From positions 124,001 to 188,000 of the forward strand of contig JAACJK010000004.1 of assembly GCA_013368325.1 (NCBI GenBank): 64,000 nucleotides of DNA. Direction: 5' to 3'. Below, one piece after another: positions 44,704 through 59,837 of this stretch (position 1 is its first letter; every line of letters begins with the position of its first letter). A program made the position numbers and the translations under genes. Below the pieces are notes generated by a model. The model was not told the origin of the DNA and ran no database searches. It worked only from the letters and a program-made list of their open reading frames with translations. The DNA is from Ephemerocybe angulata. Its lineage: Eukaryota; Basidiomycota; Agaricomycetes; Agaricales; Psathyrellaceae.

Positions 44704-46782
44704 ATGCAGAGCTGGCTTGCTATAGCGGGCGCCTTGAGCGTCCTGATAGCTGCAACGGGTATCCTAAACGGAAGGAGGCGTAATCCTCGTCGGTTACCAC
44801 TTCCTCCTGGACCGAAGGGACTACCGCTAGTTGGAAACGCCTTTCAGGCTCTGAAGGGGAGTCCATGGGAGGCCTACGACACACTCTGTAAGAAATATGG
44901 TGCGTGACAGTCAATTATGGGGTCAACCTTTCACGAATGAGAGATATGGCAGGCGATATCGTGTACTTAAACCTGTTGGGCCAGGATGTTATAATTCTAG
45001 GATCTTCACGACGCGCATTCGATCTTCTGGAGAGCCGAGCAACGAATTACTCCGACAGACCTTCTGGCATAGCGATGGTAGAGCTGTGAGTGGGGACAAA
45101 AGGCCGTTTAATGCTCACCGATTCCTCTGACCCTTCCTCACTCAATTACAGAACTAAGACGTCATGGAAGCTCAGCTTTATGTCGTATGGACAAAGGTGG
45201 CGGCTTCATCGCCGTGCATTTCACGATCATCTTGGAAAGCCAGCTGCCGTGGCGCAGTACCACCCAATCATGTACGAAGAGAACAGCGCGTTCCTCCGGA
45301 AACTCAGGGACAGTCCCGAAGATTTTGCCAGTCACATCCAGAGGTATGTATAGATTCAGTTGAAAGGTGTAGACAGCGGGATTAACTACCTCTCGATGCC
45401 ACAGCCTTTTTGGAACAACGGTTATGCGCACTGCCTACGGGATCGATGACAAGGAGAAGACGGCAGAGTTTATCCAGCATGCGGAGACTCTAATCAGAGA
45501 GCTCGGGGAGGCCAAGAAGCCAGGGCAGTACCTGGTAAACAGCTTCCCCATCTTGAAGTATATTCCAGCATGGTTCCCCGGGGCACAGTTTCAGAAGCAC
45601 TTCCAGAACCTGGCTCAGTTGTGCAAGAAGGTGCACACTGTACCATTCGATGTTGCAAAGGCGAGATATAGTGCTAAGAGCACTGATGCGACCCATCCAA
45701 GCATGGCAGGCGCGTTTATAGAACGCTTCCCCGGTGCAGGTGCTGATCAAGCCAGCTTGGTTGAAGCAGAGTCTTTGGCAAGAAACGTATGTGCAATAGC
45801 CTATATCGGTTCGTTCCCTTCTAAACGCTTCTCAGAACTCAAAAGTCTGATTTATTTCCACAAACTCAGCTGGTGTCGACACGGTGAGGCGTCGTGAACG
45901 GCTCAGAAGTGCGACTGAGTACTGACATACTTTCGGGACAGACCACTGCTTCGGGCACAGGACTTTTGTACATTCTTGCGAGCCACCCAGAAATACAAAA
46001 GCAAGCGCAAGAAGAGCTAGACGCTGTCATCGGCTCTGGCCGTCTTCCACTAATATCCGATCGAGCGCAGCTACCTTACGTCCATGCGTTGACCAAGGAG
46101 CTCAGTCGATGGTACACGGTTGTACCCCTCGGTAAGCAATCAAGATGAAATCGGAATGGCTTTGGGCCCTCACCTCGGTTCCTTTAGGCGCTGTGCACAC
46201 CAGTGCGGAGGACGACGAGTATGATGGGTACTTCATACCGAAAGGCACCTTCTTCATTCCCAATACCTGGTCAGTCTCCTACCGGGCGCTCCAGTCGTGC
46301 TTCGTTGACAACACACACCCGCACGTTTCTAGGGCGATGATGCATGACCCTGCAGTCTTTGACAGACCATTGGAGTTTAGGCCAGAGAGGTTCCTCGACA
46401 AGGACGGAAAGGTTGATCCGCGGGTCATAGACGCCGAGTATGCCGCATTTGGTTTTGGACGACGGTACGTACCAAGTTCAGGTGTGACTGCTTTCCACGC
46501 ACTGAAGCGAGTTATAGTATCTGCCCAGGTCGCTTCTTCAGTAACGATGCCCTGTTCTTGATGACGTCGTGTCTGCTATCCACATTTATCGTCGAAGCGC
46601 CCAAAGACGATGCCGGAAACCCAATCCCTCTCGATTTCAAACTAGAGAGCAACAATCTCGCGTATGTATACTGTCTATCACCCTGTTTTGCCTATCCCCT
46701 TTGACAACAGGTCTACAGGAAGCTCCACCCTTTCAAATGCAACATCACCATGAGACCCGAGCGGGCGACCCTGGTGCTTTGA
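44704..46782 (+). CDS. Cytochrome P450 monooxygenase (P450 A)
   Basis: Ten exons: 44704-44899, 44953-45085, 45152-45343, 45405-45808, 45870-45883, 45942-46131, 46188-46269, 46333-46464, 46518-46661 and 46719-46782; 516 residues. The N-terminal anchor MQSWLAIAGALSVLIAATGI is followed by the proline hinge LPLPPGPKGLPLVG. The oxygen-binding I-helix AGVDTTTAS is partly encoded by a 14-nt microexon. The K-helix ExxR is KELSRW, the PERF region is FRPERFL, and the haem loop FGFGRRICPGRFF supplies the thiolate Cys450. All parts of a working ER-bound P450 are present. It belongs to the O-methylsterigmatocystin-oxidoreductase-like group that is expanded in agaricomycetes for detoxification and secondary metabolism. 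All ten exon lengths equal those of P450 B. Confidence 0.93.
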
Positions 46783-46958
46783 CACTCGAATGACAAATGT
46801 TATATCCCCGAAAGGCAGTTACCTTCCCAATTAAGACTAATTTTTTTCCCAAAAGTTTTTCCCGAGCATCGTCATAACCTTCCCACTTTTAGTGTCCAGG
46901 AACTAGTATATCCCTTCTATACATCCTTATCATTCTATGGCCACACAAGCCCAGCACT

Positions 46959-47751
46959 CTAATCGAGCTCATCAATCATGTTCTCCAGCGCATTTCTGCG
47001 CTCCAGAGCACGGGCTCTATTCAGAACCTCCCGTGCATAGATGAAGTCCACAAGATCCCGAGCTACGACTGGGGCATCCTTGGGGGCCTTGGGGGCATTG
47101 TTGTTAGACTTGTTATCCCATGGGTGGTGCCAGAACTTGTGCCACCACCCCTCCCGTGCATAGATGAAGTCCACAAGATCCCGAGCTTCGACTGGGGCAT
47201 CCTTGGAGGCATCCTTGTTATCATTGCGGTGCCTGAACTTATGCCAAAGCCTGTAGAAGTTGATTTAGATCAGCGACTAAATTCTCTGAGGAATCGGGTG
47301 GGAGCTCGAACTGACTTTCCAATGAAATAGCCACCGACCGCACCCGCGGCAATGTTCGTCTTTGTCCCCCGCTCCTCAAGCTCCCCATCCCATTCCCGGG
47401 ACTCAAACACGTTCGTCTTCGCGCCCCTCGCTTCAAGCCCCGACCCGCCATCGTAGTAGTCGCGTTTCAAGTTTTTGCGGGCCTTCTGGACGCATTTGTC
47501 CACGCAGCTGTGATAAAAAAGCAATTGGCCCATGAGTACAAGGGACCACTCCGACGTCATTGAGCGCTAAACGGTATGACTGACCTCGCAGCGACTCCGA
47601 GAATTATTGTCCCCCCGACGGCGGCCTTCACGGCCAACTCCTTCTTCCTACCCCTGCGCTCAAGGTACTCGGGCGCCTGCGAAAGCGGCGCCGCGATGAC
47701 AGGTGCAACGAGGAGGGCGGCGACGGCAACGTTCTTGGTGATGAAGACCAT
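46959..47751 (-). CDS. Small secreted protein with an internal 41-residue duplication
   Basis: Three exons: 47585-47751, 47316-47507 and 46959-47250, giving 216 residues. MVFITKNVAVAALLVAPVIAA is a signal peptide, followed by a basic cleavage-like site LERRGRKKE. A short hydrophobic stretch (GGTIILGVAA) precedes SCVDKCVQKARKNLKR and another hydrophobic patch (NIAAGAVGGYFIG). The last exon holds two copies of a unit beginning WHKF and ending ARDLVDFIYARE, offset by 123 nt (41 codons) and nearly identical. Several RR/KR sites could release peptides. No family is recognised. The gene is convergent with P450 A, only 176 bp from its stop. Confidence 0.7.
47028..47207 (-). repeat. In-frame direct repeat, period 123 bp
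   Basis: A block of about 55 bp starting CTCCCGTGCATAGATG at 47028 recurs at 47151 with only a few changes. It encodes the repeated ARDLVDFIYARE segment of the secreted protein. Confidence 0.8.
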
Positions 47752-49170
47752 GTTGAAAGAATGGATATAAAAGGCGAGTGATAAAATCCAAGGTTTAAAG
47801 GCGAAGGGAGATTGCGTTCAACGCGAGAGAGTTGTAATAGTAGAGTGTTGGATGGGTGAGACCAGCTGAAGAATAGGGAATCAGACCAAGCCTCTATTTA
47901 TCGTTTCTCTGAACGCCATGGTAAGGCATGAGAGAGTTTTGGTAAGAGTGCACTAAGTGCAGCCGTGCATCCGAGTGCTCGCACCTAATGCCTCCGGTAA
48001 GGTGCGGGTAAGACGGGGTAAGTAGCTGTAGGAGATAAGTTCTTTTAAAGAAAGGAGGGGGTAGAGTGTTTTCAACGAGAGTATCTCTCTATCTATCGAC
48101 TACGTGGGTTAGGTTCATACGTATATCCCTGACAGGAGCGAGGTGAGTAGGGAGAAGACCTGTACGCTTTGGTGGCGCAATCCGCTGGGAGTAAGTCAGG
48201 TATTTTCGGGAAAAGGAACTGTAAAAGTCAGGGCTACCGTGGCTCCGCAACGGGGTGAGGTGCGCGTGCGCCTCGGATATCATCATGATCACCAGCTGGA
48301 GTTAGCTGCAACACCGTCGGTGGATATACGGCAAACGTAGCGCGACCGTCCTGCCCTCCATACCCGGGGCCCTACTGGTAATAGTTTGGTAGCCTACAGT
48401 CGATATATCATAGGCGTCAAGTCGGTGTCTATATTAAACCATTTGGCAAGGTACATACTACATCCTCGCTTTGATCATATGGCTCAAGCTCTTAGGATCA
48501 AGCACCATCTGCGGATAAGGCATGAACTGATGACGGACATGCTCTGATGTCAGACAGTAGTGCGAGAATTCATAGATTCAATTACAGTATGTCGTAGCTC
48601 GTTCCAGTATGGCATATGCCTAGGCAAACACCCTTATCATCGGGAAACAGGTGGGCCGTGGCCAAGACAAGGCATGCGAACTTGCGGCGTCCCTGATAGA
48701 AGGATGTGTAGATGGATGTGTAGATTGGTAGCAGGTGGTGCCGCTAGTCGGCCTTACAAGTGTTATATAAGTTCGATAGGTTTGACCAACATTCGAAGTG
48801 GTCAGACTCAGACGATAACATGCCCTATGAGAGATCCCGAATGGGAGAACCTCTTATCGTAAAAGCAGTATGACTCACCTTCCATGTATAACCACTTCCT
48901 CTATTTCTCCTCTTTTGCTATACTGACTAGAGGTGCAATATAATATCTCATATATCCCCTGTAGTCACCGCCGAGGTCACGCTTGCGCTTGCACAGAGCG
49001 CTTAGTTGTGGGCGCTTAAAACTCATTGCGTGTATGGCGTCATCGTCTCACGCTCACGCTTCCTGCGATGGATATGGAAAGCTCTAATGTTATCGGATTT
49101 GACTTTGGGGGGCAGGCGGTGTCACTCCCAACCCACTTTCCCCGCCCCTGACGAAACCAGAGTTGACCCG
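47752..49170. other. Intergenic, 1.4 kb
   Basis: Divergent region between the secreted-protein gene (minus) and the BTB gene (plus). No gene is supported inside it. Confidence 0.5.
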
Positions 49171-50221
49171 ATGTCAGATGATGGCGACCTTGCAGAGATC
49201 CGCCGAGGAAGGTTCTTCTGCGAGGACACACAGTTTGTAGTATTCCAGGTGGGTGTTACGATCGGCCCCTTATAGATATAGATTAGTAACTGGCTCATCT
49301 CCCCGCCGCTCCGGTTGAGAATGTCTTGCATCGGATCCCAAGGTACAGCCTCGTAAAGTAGTCGGAGATGTTCAGGGGCATGTTCGAGCTCCCTCAACCA
49401 GAAAACATCGATGATATTGAGGGTACGACCGAGGATAACCTTATTAAGATCCCTGAATGCTTTACGAACTTTGAGTTCGAGGGTCTGATGGAGGTGATGT
49501 ATGAGATCCCGTAAGTAGAGAATACCTCCTGCCGCACCGCTTTATTTGCTTATCGCTCGCGTCCTCGAGGACTAGATGCAGCGTTCCACACAAGCCTTTG
49601 AGCCCCGATAAGCTCCTCGCGGCCTTGAAGCTTGCACACCACTGGGAGATGCGCGGGGTACGTTGAGACGATGCTGCAGTCTAGACAATCGCAAGTATTG
49701 ACATTCTTTTCTCAACGTAGATCATCTCATTCATCGAAGAGAACATCGGTTCAAGCATCCAATCCCCGATCGAAAAGATTACTCTCGGAAAGAGATACCA
49801 GCTCCGCAAGCTCCTCGCAGAAGGCTTTCTGCCCCTCGTCACGAACACTGAAGCGCCCACGGATAAGGAGATAAAAGAGCTGGGGTGGGAGACAGTAGGC
49901 CAGATCCTCCATATCAGGGAACAAGTAAATCGTGGAGGCATCCGCCCAGTCCAGGTATGCACGAACGATCTTCGGTGCATACCATGCCAAAGTCGAGACG
50001 TTGGATATGGCAAGCTCCAGCTCCCAGCGAAAGCAGGGCAGGGTACGGGGTTCCCCTGGTTAATCTGCTCCAGGTGTGGGAACGCCAAGATTCGGGATGT
50101 GCATGCGATGGACTGGTCCTGGGTGTATGACCTCAGCGAGTCTGAGACCCAAGACCTCCAGACCGAAGCAGCCAAACGCATAAAGAGACTCCTAGATGCG
50201 GAATACAAAACTAAACAGTGA
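49171..50221 (+). pseudogene. BTB/POZ-domain protein gene with one in-frame stop
   Basis: Exons about 49171-49248, 49320-49510, 49582-49657 and 49721-50221; the last three fit together perfectly. The start MSDDGDLAEIRRGRFF leads to a BTB fold: FCEDTQFVVFQ, NVLHRIPRYSLVK, SEMFRGMFELPQP, then FEGLMEVMY, KPLSPDKLLAALKLAHHWEM and RGIISFIEENI. The C-terminal half has two CxxC pairs (CIPCQ, CSRCG), possibly a small zinc site. The family includes basidiomycete-specific BTB proteins of unknown partners. A TAG at 49359-49361 falls exactly where the family has an aromatic residue (VK-x-SEMF). Everything after it is intact for over 200 codons, so the lesion is recent, a sequencing error, or read through. 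The first intron's acceptor is weak (TTGAG), another hint of decay. Confidence 0.65.
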
Positions 50222-50557
50222 AATGTGCAACCTGCTTGGGGGACAACCACACGGAGACTCGAAACCGAGGAAAGACATTTGTACAGTAGCAATAGTATGC
50301 CATACATTACAGAGAAAGTCAGAAAGAATAGGAAAGAAGCGTCAGGATATGAAGTCTAGCAAGCGATGCGGTGTAGATATGTGAGTAAAGGGTGAGTCCG
50401 ATGACAATGTCATTGTGATGGTGTCGTGAGGTCGGAGAAGAGGTAGGAAGCTGAGAATGGAACGGGTAAACCATGGAAGAGATAAAGCCAGACAAAAAAG
50501 AGAAGGGATCCAGAAGTTAAGAAGGAAGAATGAAGAAAGAAAGAAAGAAAACAGAAC
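50222..50557. other. Convergent 3' spacer
   Basis: 336 bp between the BTB gene and the end of the minus-strand Ser/Pro-rich gene; nothing else is seen. Confidence 0.5.
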
Positions 50558-53155
50558 TCAATATCCCATACACGCATCCAACAGCAGCGCATCATCAAAG
50601 CCGTCAATTTCGCCAAACGACGAGTCATTCGGGTCGTCCTCCACCAAATACGGATCCTTATCCACATCCCCTCCCACATCTCCCCCTCCCCCTCCCTTAT
50701 CCCCTGGACCCGCCGTTTCGGCGTCAGCGTCTTCAGGCGTCGGTGGCGTGCTCGATGCCGAGTTTGATCCAGAGCTGCACGTCGTCGACCCCGATGAGCC
50801 GGAGGGGCTCGGCGCAGTGCCAGGCCGGGATATCGGTGCGGGGGCAGGCGCGGGGGCAGGAGCAAGAGTGGGGGGCTTGAATCGCCCTGGTCGCGGGGCA
50901 GCCACACCACCCCTCTGCACAGCGGAAGTGAAAGCCACACTCTGACTCGTACTTCCAGTAGCAGTCGCTCTTTCCTTCTCCTTCGGGACTGTCGCACCCC
51001 TCCCAGTGCCCATCGCTGCTAACGGAGCAGGCGCCGATACCGCTTCAGTAGCCGAAGCACTATCACTCACCTTCTCCCCAAAAACACCATCAAATTCTCC
51101 ACCCTTTCCTTGGCGACCTCAGCGCTACTCCTCGGAACCCTAAACGCCTTCGACAACACCCCATGCGCGCCTGCTCCCCCTCCAGCATTCCCACTCCGAT
51201 AACTACAACTACTACGATTAGCCGCACCGACGCTGCCGCTGCTGCTCGAGGAGCTCGACGTGGGCTGCGAGGCGGCGGCGATGGTTCCAACCTCGTACGA
51301 GGGCTCGGTTCCTACGGGATTGAAAGTGTGCGAGCGGGCCATGCCGAGGCGGGCGGCGCTGCGCGCTTTCGGGGCGGGGCCGGAGAAAAGAGTGGCAGTG
51401 GGGCCTTGAGGTCCGCTGTGTGTCGTGGGTTGCGGTTGGTGGGATGTGGTGGGGGTTTGGGATGAGGAGGCGGGAGGTGGAGGTTTGGAATGGCCGAGGT
51501 TCGCTGGGTGAGAGGTTCGGGGAGTTTGCGAGCTTGCGGGAGGGTATATTGGGTTTTGGGATAGTCCGCCAACCCGATGTTGGCTTCCTCGGGATGCTTG
51601 CGAGCTTTGTCGGTGGGGGTGAGGGTTTTGGTATTTCGGGACGTTGGGTTGATATGCAGAGGAGGAAGCCGAGGTGGGTGGTTTGGTTGTAAGTGGAGGC
51701 GTGATTTCCTTCTTCGCGGTTGAGAATGACGAAGCTGTGGTAGCGCCTGCGTAGCGGGAGGTTTTGGGAGGGACGCCTGAGATGTCTGGGGGGAGCATGG
51801 GCGGGGTGGTGTGTGTTGACATTGAGGTTTGTGTTGATGGTATTGGTTTGCTCGTCCGCGGGTTGAATGCCAGTGGGGGAGGGGGCATCATCTCTTGGGA
51901 CAGAGTCCGGGCCTGAGCAATATCGCCATTCCCGTTCGGTACCCTCAAGGACGACGACGACGACGACGACGCCATGCGACTCTGCCATCTTCCTCCTGCT
52001 TCCGGTGGCAAAGCAGGTGGCGGCATATCCCTCTCTCTCTCCTTGCCTTTCCCAGACTTCAGCGGTTGATGAACCGTATCATTGCCCGCAGAGTCACCCT
52101 TGAACCTCTTCGCAGGGTGATGCTCGTCTTCTTCGACTGTCCACAGATCGCTGCGCAGTTTGCCCTTCCCTTTCAAATCACGTATGCCCGAGCCACTGTC
52201 GCGTCCGATGACGGCGTTCCCGCTCACAGCGCGTCCGAGAGCTTTCCGAGGCGCCGAGGCGCGGTTGGTGCTGAAGACGTCGGAGCCGAGTGAGGTGGGT
52301 CTACCCAGCTGGCGACTGCCCCGACTGGAGGTGGAAAAGGCGGATGATGATGACGAAGGGGAAGCGAGGTTCTCGTCGCTTTGTTTGGTGAGTTGCTGGA
52401 GAATAACGGCGACAGGCGGGAGAGCATTTTCTTCATTGGGGGTGGTTATGGTGGGGAGGGTAGAGGCCGAGCTGAGCTTGGATCGCGCTTTAGAGCTGGA
52501 AGATGACAATGCGTTGGACCTGCGTGCTCTAGGCCCTGGAGGGCGGTTCGAGGGGGTGGCATGGGTTGTGGTCGAGAGAGTCGGTGCTGTTGAAACATAA
52601 GATCAGTATACCTGTATCTATAACAATAAAAATGGGAGGGTAGCGAGAGAGAGATAATGAAGATATTGAGCCGCGGTGTCGTGTCTTTCGAACACTATGA
52701 GCCACAGTCGTGATTCTTTGTGGCATCACGAGAAACTGGCGTCTCTTCGATCCTTTGCCTCCTGAGTCGTGTTTTTCATCTCCCTGGAGACGAAAGGAAC
52801 GCACAGGTCCAAGATATCCCAACACAAAATATCAGGCCCAAGTCAAGGTAAGAGGCGACATACCATTCGAACTCTCCCCCATCCTTTCCTTGCGAGGTGT
52901 ATTCACCAGAAACGAATCGAGCACCGCGTTCACCTGAGAGCCCTGCCACTGTACACATAACTCGTCTTCTTCACAGTCATCGCTCCCACCATATGTGCCA
53001 CCGGGCCTGTTCTCGCTGGCTCCCATGCTGATGTCCGAAATGTCGTCCTCCCTCGTTGTCGTGGACGACGACCGCGACCGCGAGGCAAAGAACGGCGTCT
53101 TCGACACCGACATCGGAGCTGCCGCCGCTGCCTCGAACTCGGATAGAAAGTCCAT
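50558..53155 (-). CDS. Large Ser/Thr/Pro-rich, probably disordered protein of unknown function
   Basis: Proposed exons 52864-53155, 51071-52586 and 50558-50999 give 749 residues in frame. The start chosen is MDFLSEFEAAAAAP; frames upstream lack an ATG. The N-terminal 100 residues are acidic (EDDISDISMGASEN, DDCEEDELCVQWQGSQ) and end NAVLDSFLVNTPRKERMGE. The middle 500 are low-complexity Ser/Thr/Pro with basic patches. Before the last intron comes a more ordered AEVAKERVENLMVFLG, and the C-terminus is strongly acidic (DPNDSSFGEIDGFDD ALLLD). This bipolar layout suggests a nuclear scaffold or transcription-linked protein, but no domain is recognised. Two weak points: the first intron is long (277 nt) and may hide an exon, and the last acceptor (GGGAG) was chosen by frame. 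Confidence 0.5.
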
Positions 53156-54304
53156 GTCGTTTCGAGACGAAGATGGTGGCACAAATTCGACAATTCACCA
53201 CTTCCCTGTCAACGCTTTCCCAACGTTTGGATTCGAAATACTTGGTGTACTTGCCCACAAGTTATACTCTCATGGGTGACGAAACCGCGGTATCGCAGAC
53301 CTTGAGGTTGAGCGGCGACAGCGAATTTTAGAGGAGGAGATGGTGGTCGAGAACAGGCGCGTCGTCGCGTCCAAAAAGGGTGGCTTATCCGGGGTCCGCT
53401 GGGCAATTATGATCACGTGATCGGTTCACTGATTCGATCCCCGGCCATGCCACTTTCCAGCGCCCATTTAATGGTTGCTTCACGTTTTGCAGCGATAAAA
53501 CGCTTTCAGGGCCTTTTCGGTAAGATATATTGGTCGTTTCCTTTGCAGGGTATAAAACCAAGTGGCTTCTAGGTTTTTAATTGAGCCATCACAAATGATC
53601 TGGACCCTGTCAATGGTTTTCGAAAGGATAGTGTTACCCTGACCAGCTTCTAGTATCTACAAAGTTCGGACAGTTAGCCTGCCAAGAGAGTGTGTAGATT
53701 GCAGCCCACTGCAGGCCTTGCGATCTGACAGGCGACATTCGCAGGTGATAAGACGGGCGGTTGGCGCGGTATCAGATTAGATTTGGCGCGTAAGGAGGCG
53801 GCCGATGAGTCCTGACTCGTCCGAATCTACCGCCAAGAATTGTGCCACACCCGAGGGGGCCCCCTTCCATATATTCAGACTCCAGAGTGAAGATGTACGT
53901 GTGCGCGATACTTGAGGATGAAGCGCTGAAGGGGGTCCGAACACAATCCCATGTTAACTGCAACTTTGCAGCATCAAAGCAATGGGTCGAGTCGCTGTGC
54001 AGGGAAAATTAATGGGCTGTAGAACTGTCATTCATTTATAGATTGCTCTGGACTGCTGTATACCGATTGAGCTGTTAACGCTATAGGAAAGGTGGTATAA
54101 GAATTCGAACCAGGCCCAGCATTTGTGATATTTTTGGTTTTCCCGAGCCTGAGAACAATTTTTGCACGCGCCAAGTATTCCTTCCTCCCAACCTCCATCT
54201 TCCTCCACATTATTCTCTGTTTCTTGGGACTGTTTTCGCCGTCGTAGCGCTTCTGGATACCGATACATAGGCCACCCGTGCTCGTACCACCCACCACTAC
54301 CACG
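53156..54304. other. Divergent intergenic region, 1.1 kb
   Basis: Promoter region between the Ser/Pro-rich gene (minus) and ARG5,6 (plus). No gene is supported. Confidence 0.5.
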
Positions 54305-57610
<3,306 letters not shown>

Positions 57611-57884
57611 ATTCAAAATGTCTAATTGTTTCTCTTGTTTATTCCGTTTCACCTTTGCTTTTTCTCCTCCTCCTACTGCTGTCATTTGATCTAATCTGTT
57701 GTATTCAAATCTAAAGCTATCTATCATAGGATGTGTACCTGTTACAATGTCTCTGGCGACGCGGAAAGTGCGCGTCTGACGTCATGAAACGGGGTTCGAG
57801 GGGCTATGTATGTTTACGCTACCCTGCAACGATCTTTCAGACATCTACTCTGTACCCCACTAACACCACTGACCTTCTACCACC

Positions 57885-59686
57885 ATGTCAACACAAGCAA
57901 GATACATCGTTCATTCCTCCAGCCCACCTGAGGGGAAGGAGGAGTGGGAGAAGGTGTATAAGGACATACAGAGGAGTGTGGTTGCTGCTGTTGAGCAGGT
58001 TGAGGCGGCGTGGGTGCGGGCGCCTATCAGCCCGTATGACAGCGTTTACACTGGGCTCACCGGTACGTCGCCCTCCTCTCCTATGTTTGACTAGCACACA
58101 AACCGAATTTACCCCTCATCCTCCTTTGGTTAATGTATATAGGGCTGGCGCTCATGCAGTATCACATTGCATCCGTCTCGCACACCGTGCTGCACCCTCG
58201 GTCCCCAGCGTTGGACAGGGAAGCCACTCCTACGACAGGAGATAGCAAGGCCGCATACCAAATGCCGCTCGACCCTCTGCGACTCCGGCGCGAGGCGGAT
58301 ATAAACCTTTACACTGTGGTGCACCAGACGCGTATCCCGCGAGCCGTGCAGGACGGTGCGCATGCGTCGTTCATCGAGACGGCCGTGGGGCGTGCGGTGC
58401 TCGTCGTGGCGAGGTGTTTGCAGCTCGAGGCCTCGTTGGCGGATATGGTGGGGGAAAGTGAGGCGGATGTGAGGGCGTTGAGGAGGCTGGGGAGGCATTG
58501 GGATGCGAGTGTGAGGTTGTTGTGGGATGCGCTTGGGAGAGTTGGGGTGGAGGATGGAGTAGGGGACGAGGGGGATGGGGGGTCGGAGGTTTTGTATGGG
58601 CGTGCTGGGTTTTTGTACGGTCTGCTCTATTTGAGGAAGGCACTGGAAGGTTTGGAGGTGGGGCCAGGGGAGGAGTCAAGTGAGGAGAGGCGGCAGGTGG
58701 TGCGGGAGTTGACAGGGGATGGTAATTTGACGAGGGTTGCAGACGTGATCGTACAGAGGGGGAGGGTGGGGGCGAGAAGGTATGCGAAAGAGGTTGGGGA
58801 GGATAGGGCGCCTCCTTTGATGTGGAGATGGCATGGAAAAGCGTATCTTGGAGGTGCACATGGAGTCTGTGCGTAAGACCTTTCTTCGGCAGTGGGTCAG
58901 AGGCTGACTGCGAAGGCTTGCAGTTGGGATCTTACAGATGCTTCTCAGCTGTCCCGAGGCAGTCATTCAAAAACACATTCCCGATATTCTCACAGAAGTG
59001 GATTGGATTTTGGCTTGTCAAGAGTCACAGGGAAATTGGTCAGGAAAAGCTCCAGGACACAAACCGTCTGTTGGCTCTAGCGACTTGGTCCAGTAAGTGG
59101 CTCCCGGTCCCCCCCCTTGATGGGCGTCTTCTAATTATTACTCGCAATAAGGTGGTGTCATGGCGCTCCAGGTGCCATCATACTCCTATCTACAGTTCTC
59201 TCTCGAGCATGTTCCCCAAATCTTTACTATACCCTCCAGAGAGACCTCGTAACTCGTATCCAGTTCGCCATTCAAAAAGCCGCCGACCTGGTCTACACCC
59301 AAGGTCTCTTGCGCAAAGGCCTTGGTCTCTGCCACGGCGTCTCCGGGTCCGTCTACGCCCTCCTCTCGGCCTCAAGTGCTCTTTCCATCCATTACACGGC
59401 CCTCGGTAAACCTCTCAAATTCGATTTAGGCGCCGCGGATGCAGACTCGGGATATCTGAAGAAGGCGGTACATCTAGCGCATCTGGCTATTCGCGCTGGA
59501 CAGCTGACAGAAGCGGGCGAGATGCGCGTCCCGGACCGTCCATGGAGCTTGTACGAGGGTATTGCGGGAATGTGCTGTGCGTGGGTCAATGTGCTTGGGA
59601 GGTTGGCCGAGCCTGAGGAAGGCGAAGGGGGCGGTGCTTCTTGCGGGAGAGCGAGTGGGATGCCAGGGTACGATGATTTACTTTGA
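57885..59686 (+). CDS. LanC-like protein (LANCL family)
   Basis: Four exons: 57885-58062, 58143-58868, 58924-59092 and 59152-59686; 535 residues. The (alpha/alpha)6-barrel family signature is clear: GGAHGVFGILQMLLSCPE, GNWSGKAPG, WCHGAPGAIILLS (zinc Cys) and GLCHGVSGSVYALLS (zinc Cys and His), ending with PWSLYEGIAGMCCAWV. Bacterial LanC cyclises lantibiotics; eukaryotic LANCL proteins bind zinc and glutathione and add glutathione to dehydroamino acids in damaged phosphoproteins, and have been linked to signalling. All three zinc ligands are present, so activity is plausible. It lies 274 bp downstream of ARG5,6 in the same direction. A Gly/Asp-rich insertion (near residues 215-230) and a Gly-rich patch near the C-terminus are additions to the usual roughly 400-450-residue core. 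Confidence 0.92.
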
Positions 59687-59837
59687 AGAGGAGATGAGGT
59701 AATATACGTTCCTACATAATTTATGGTTGTACACGGCATAGCCCTTTAAGATTCTCGGTATGCGACTAGGAGAGGCCACGATGACACTCTGTCGTATGCT
59801 AAGCGCCCGTTAGGTAGCGCCTATAAATTTGTCAAGG

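Noticed and set aside
49353..49405. A 52-nt GT-AG intron that would remove the TAG in the BTB gene
   Set aside because: Splicing CTC to the sequence after CAACCAG shifts the reading frame and deletes conserved BTB residues (SEMFRGMFELP).
54085..54110. tRNA-like GGTTCGAAT on the minus strand
   Set aside because: No matching stem or other arms; chance resemblance.
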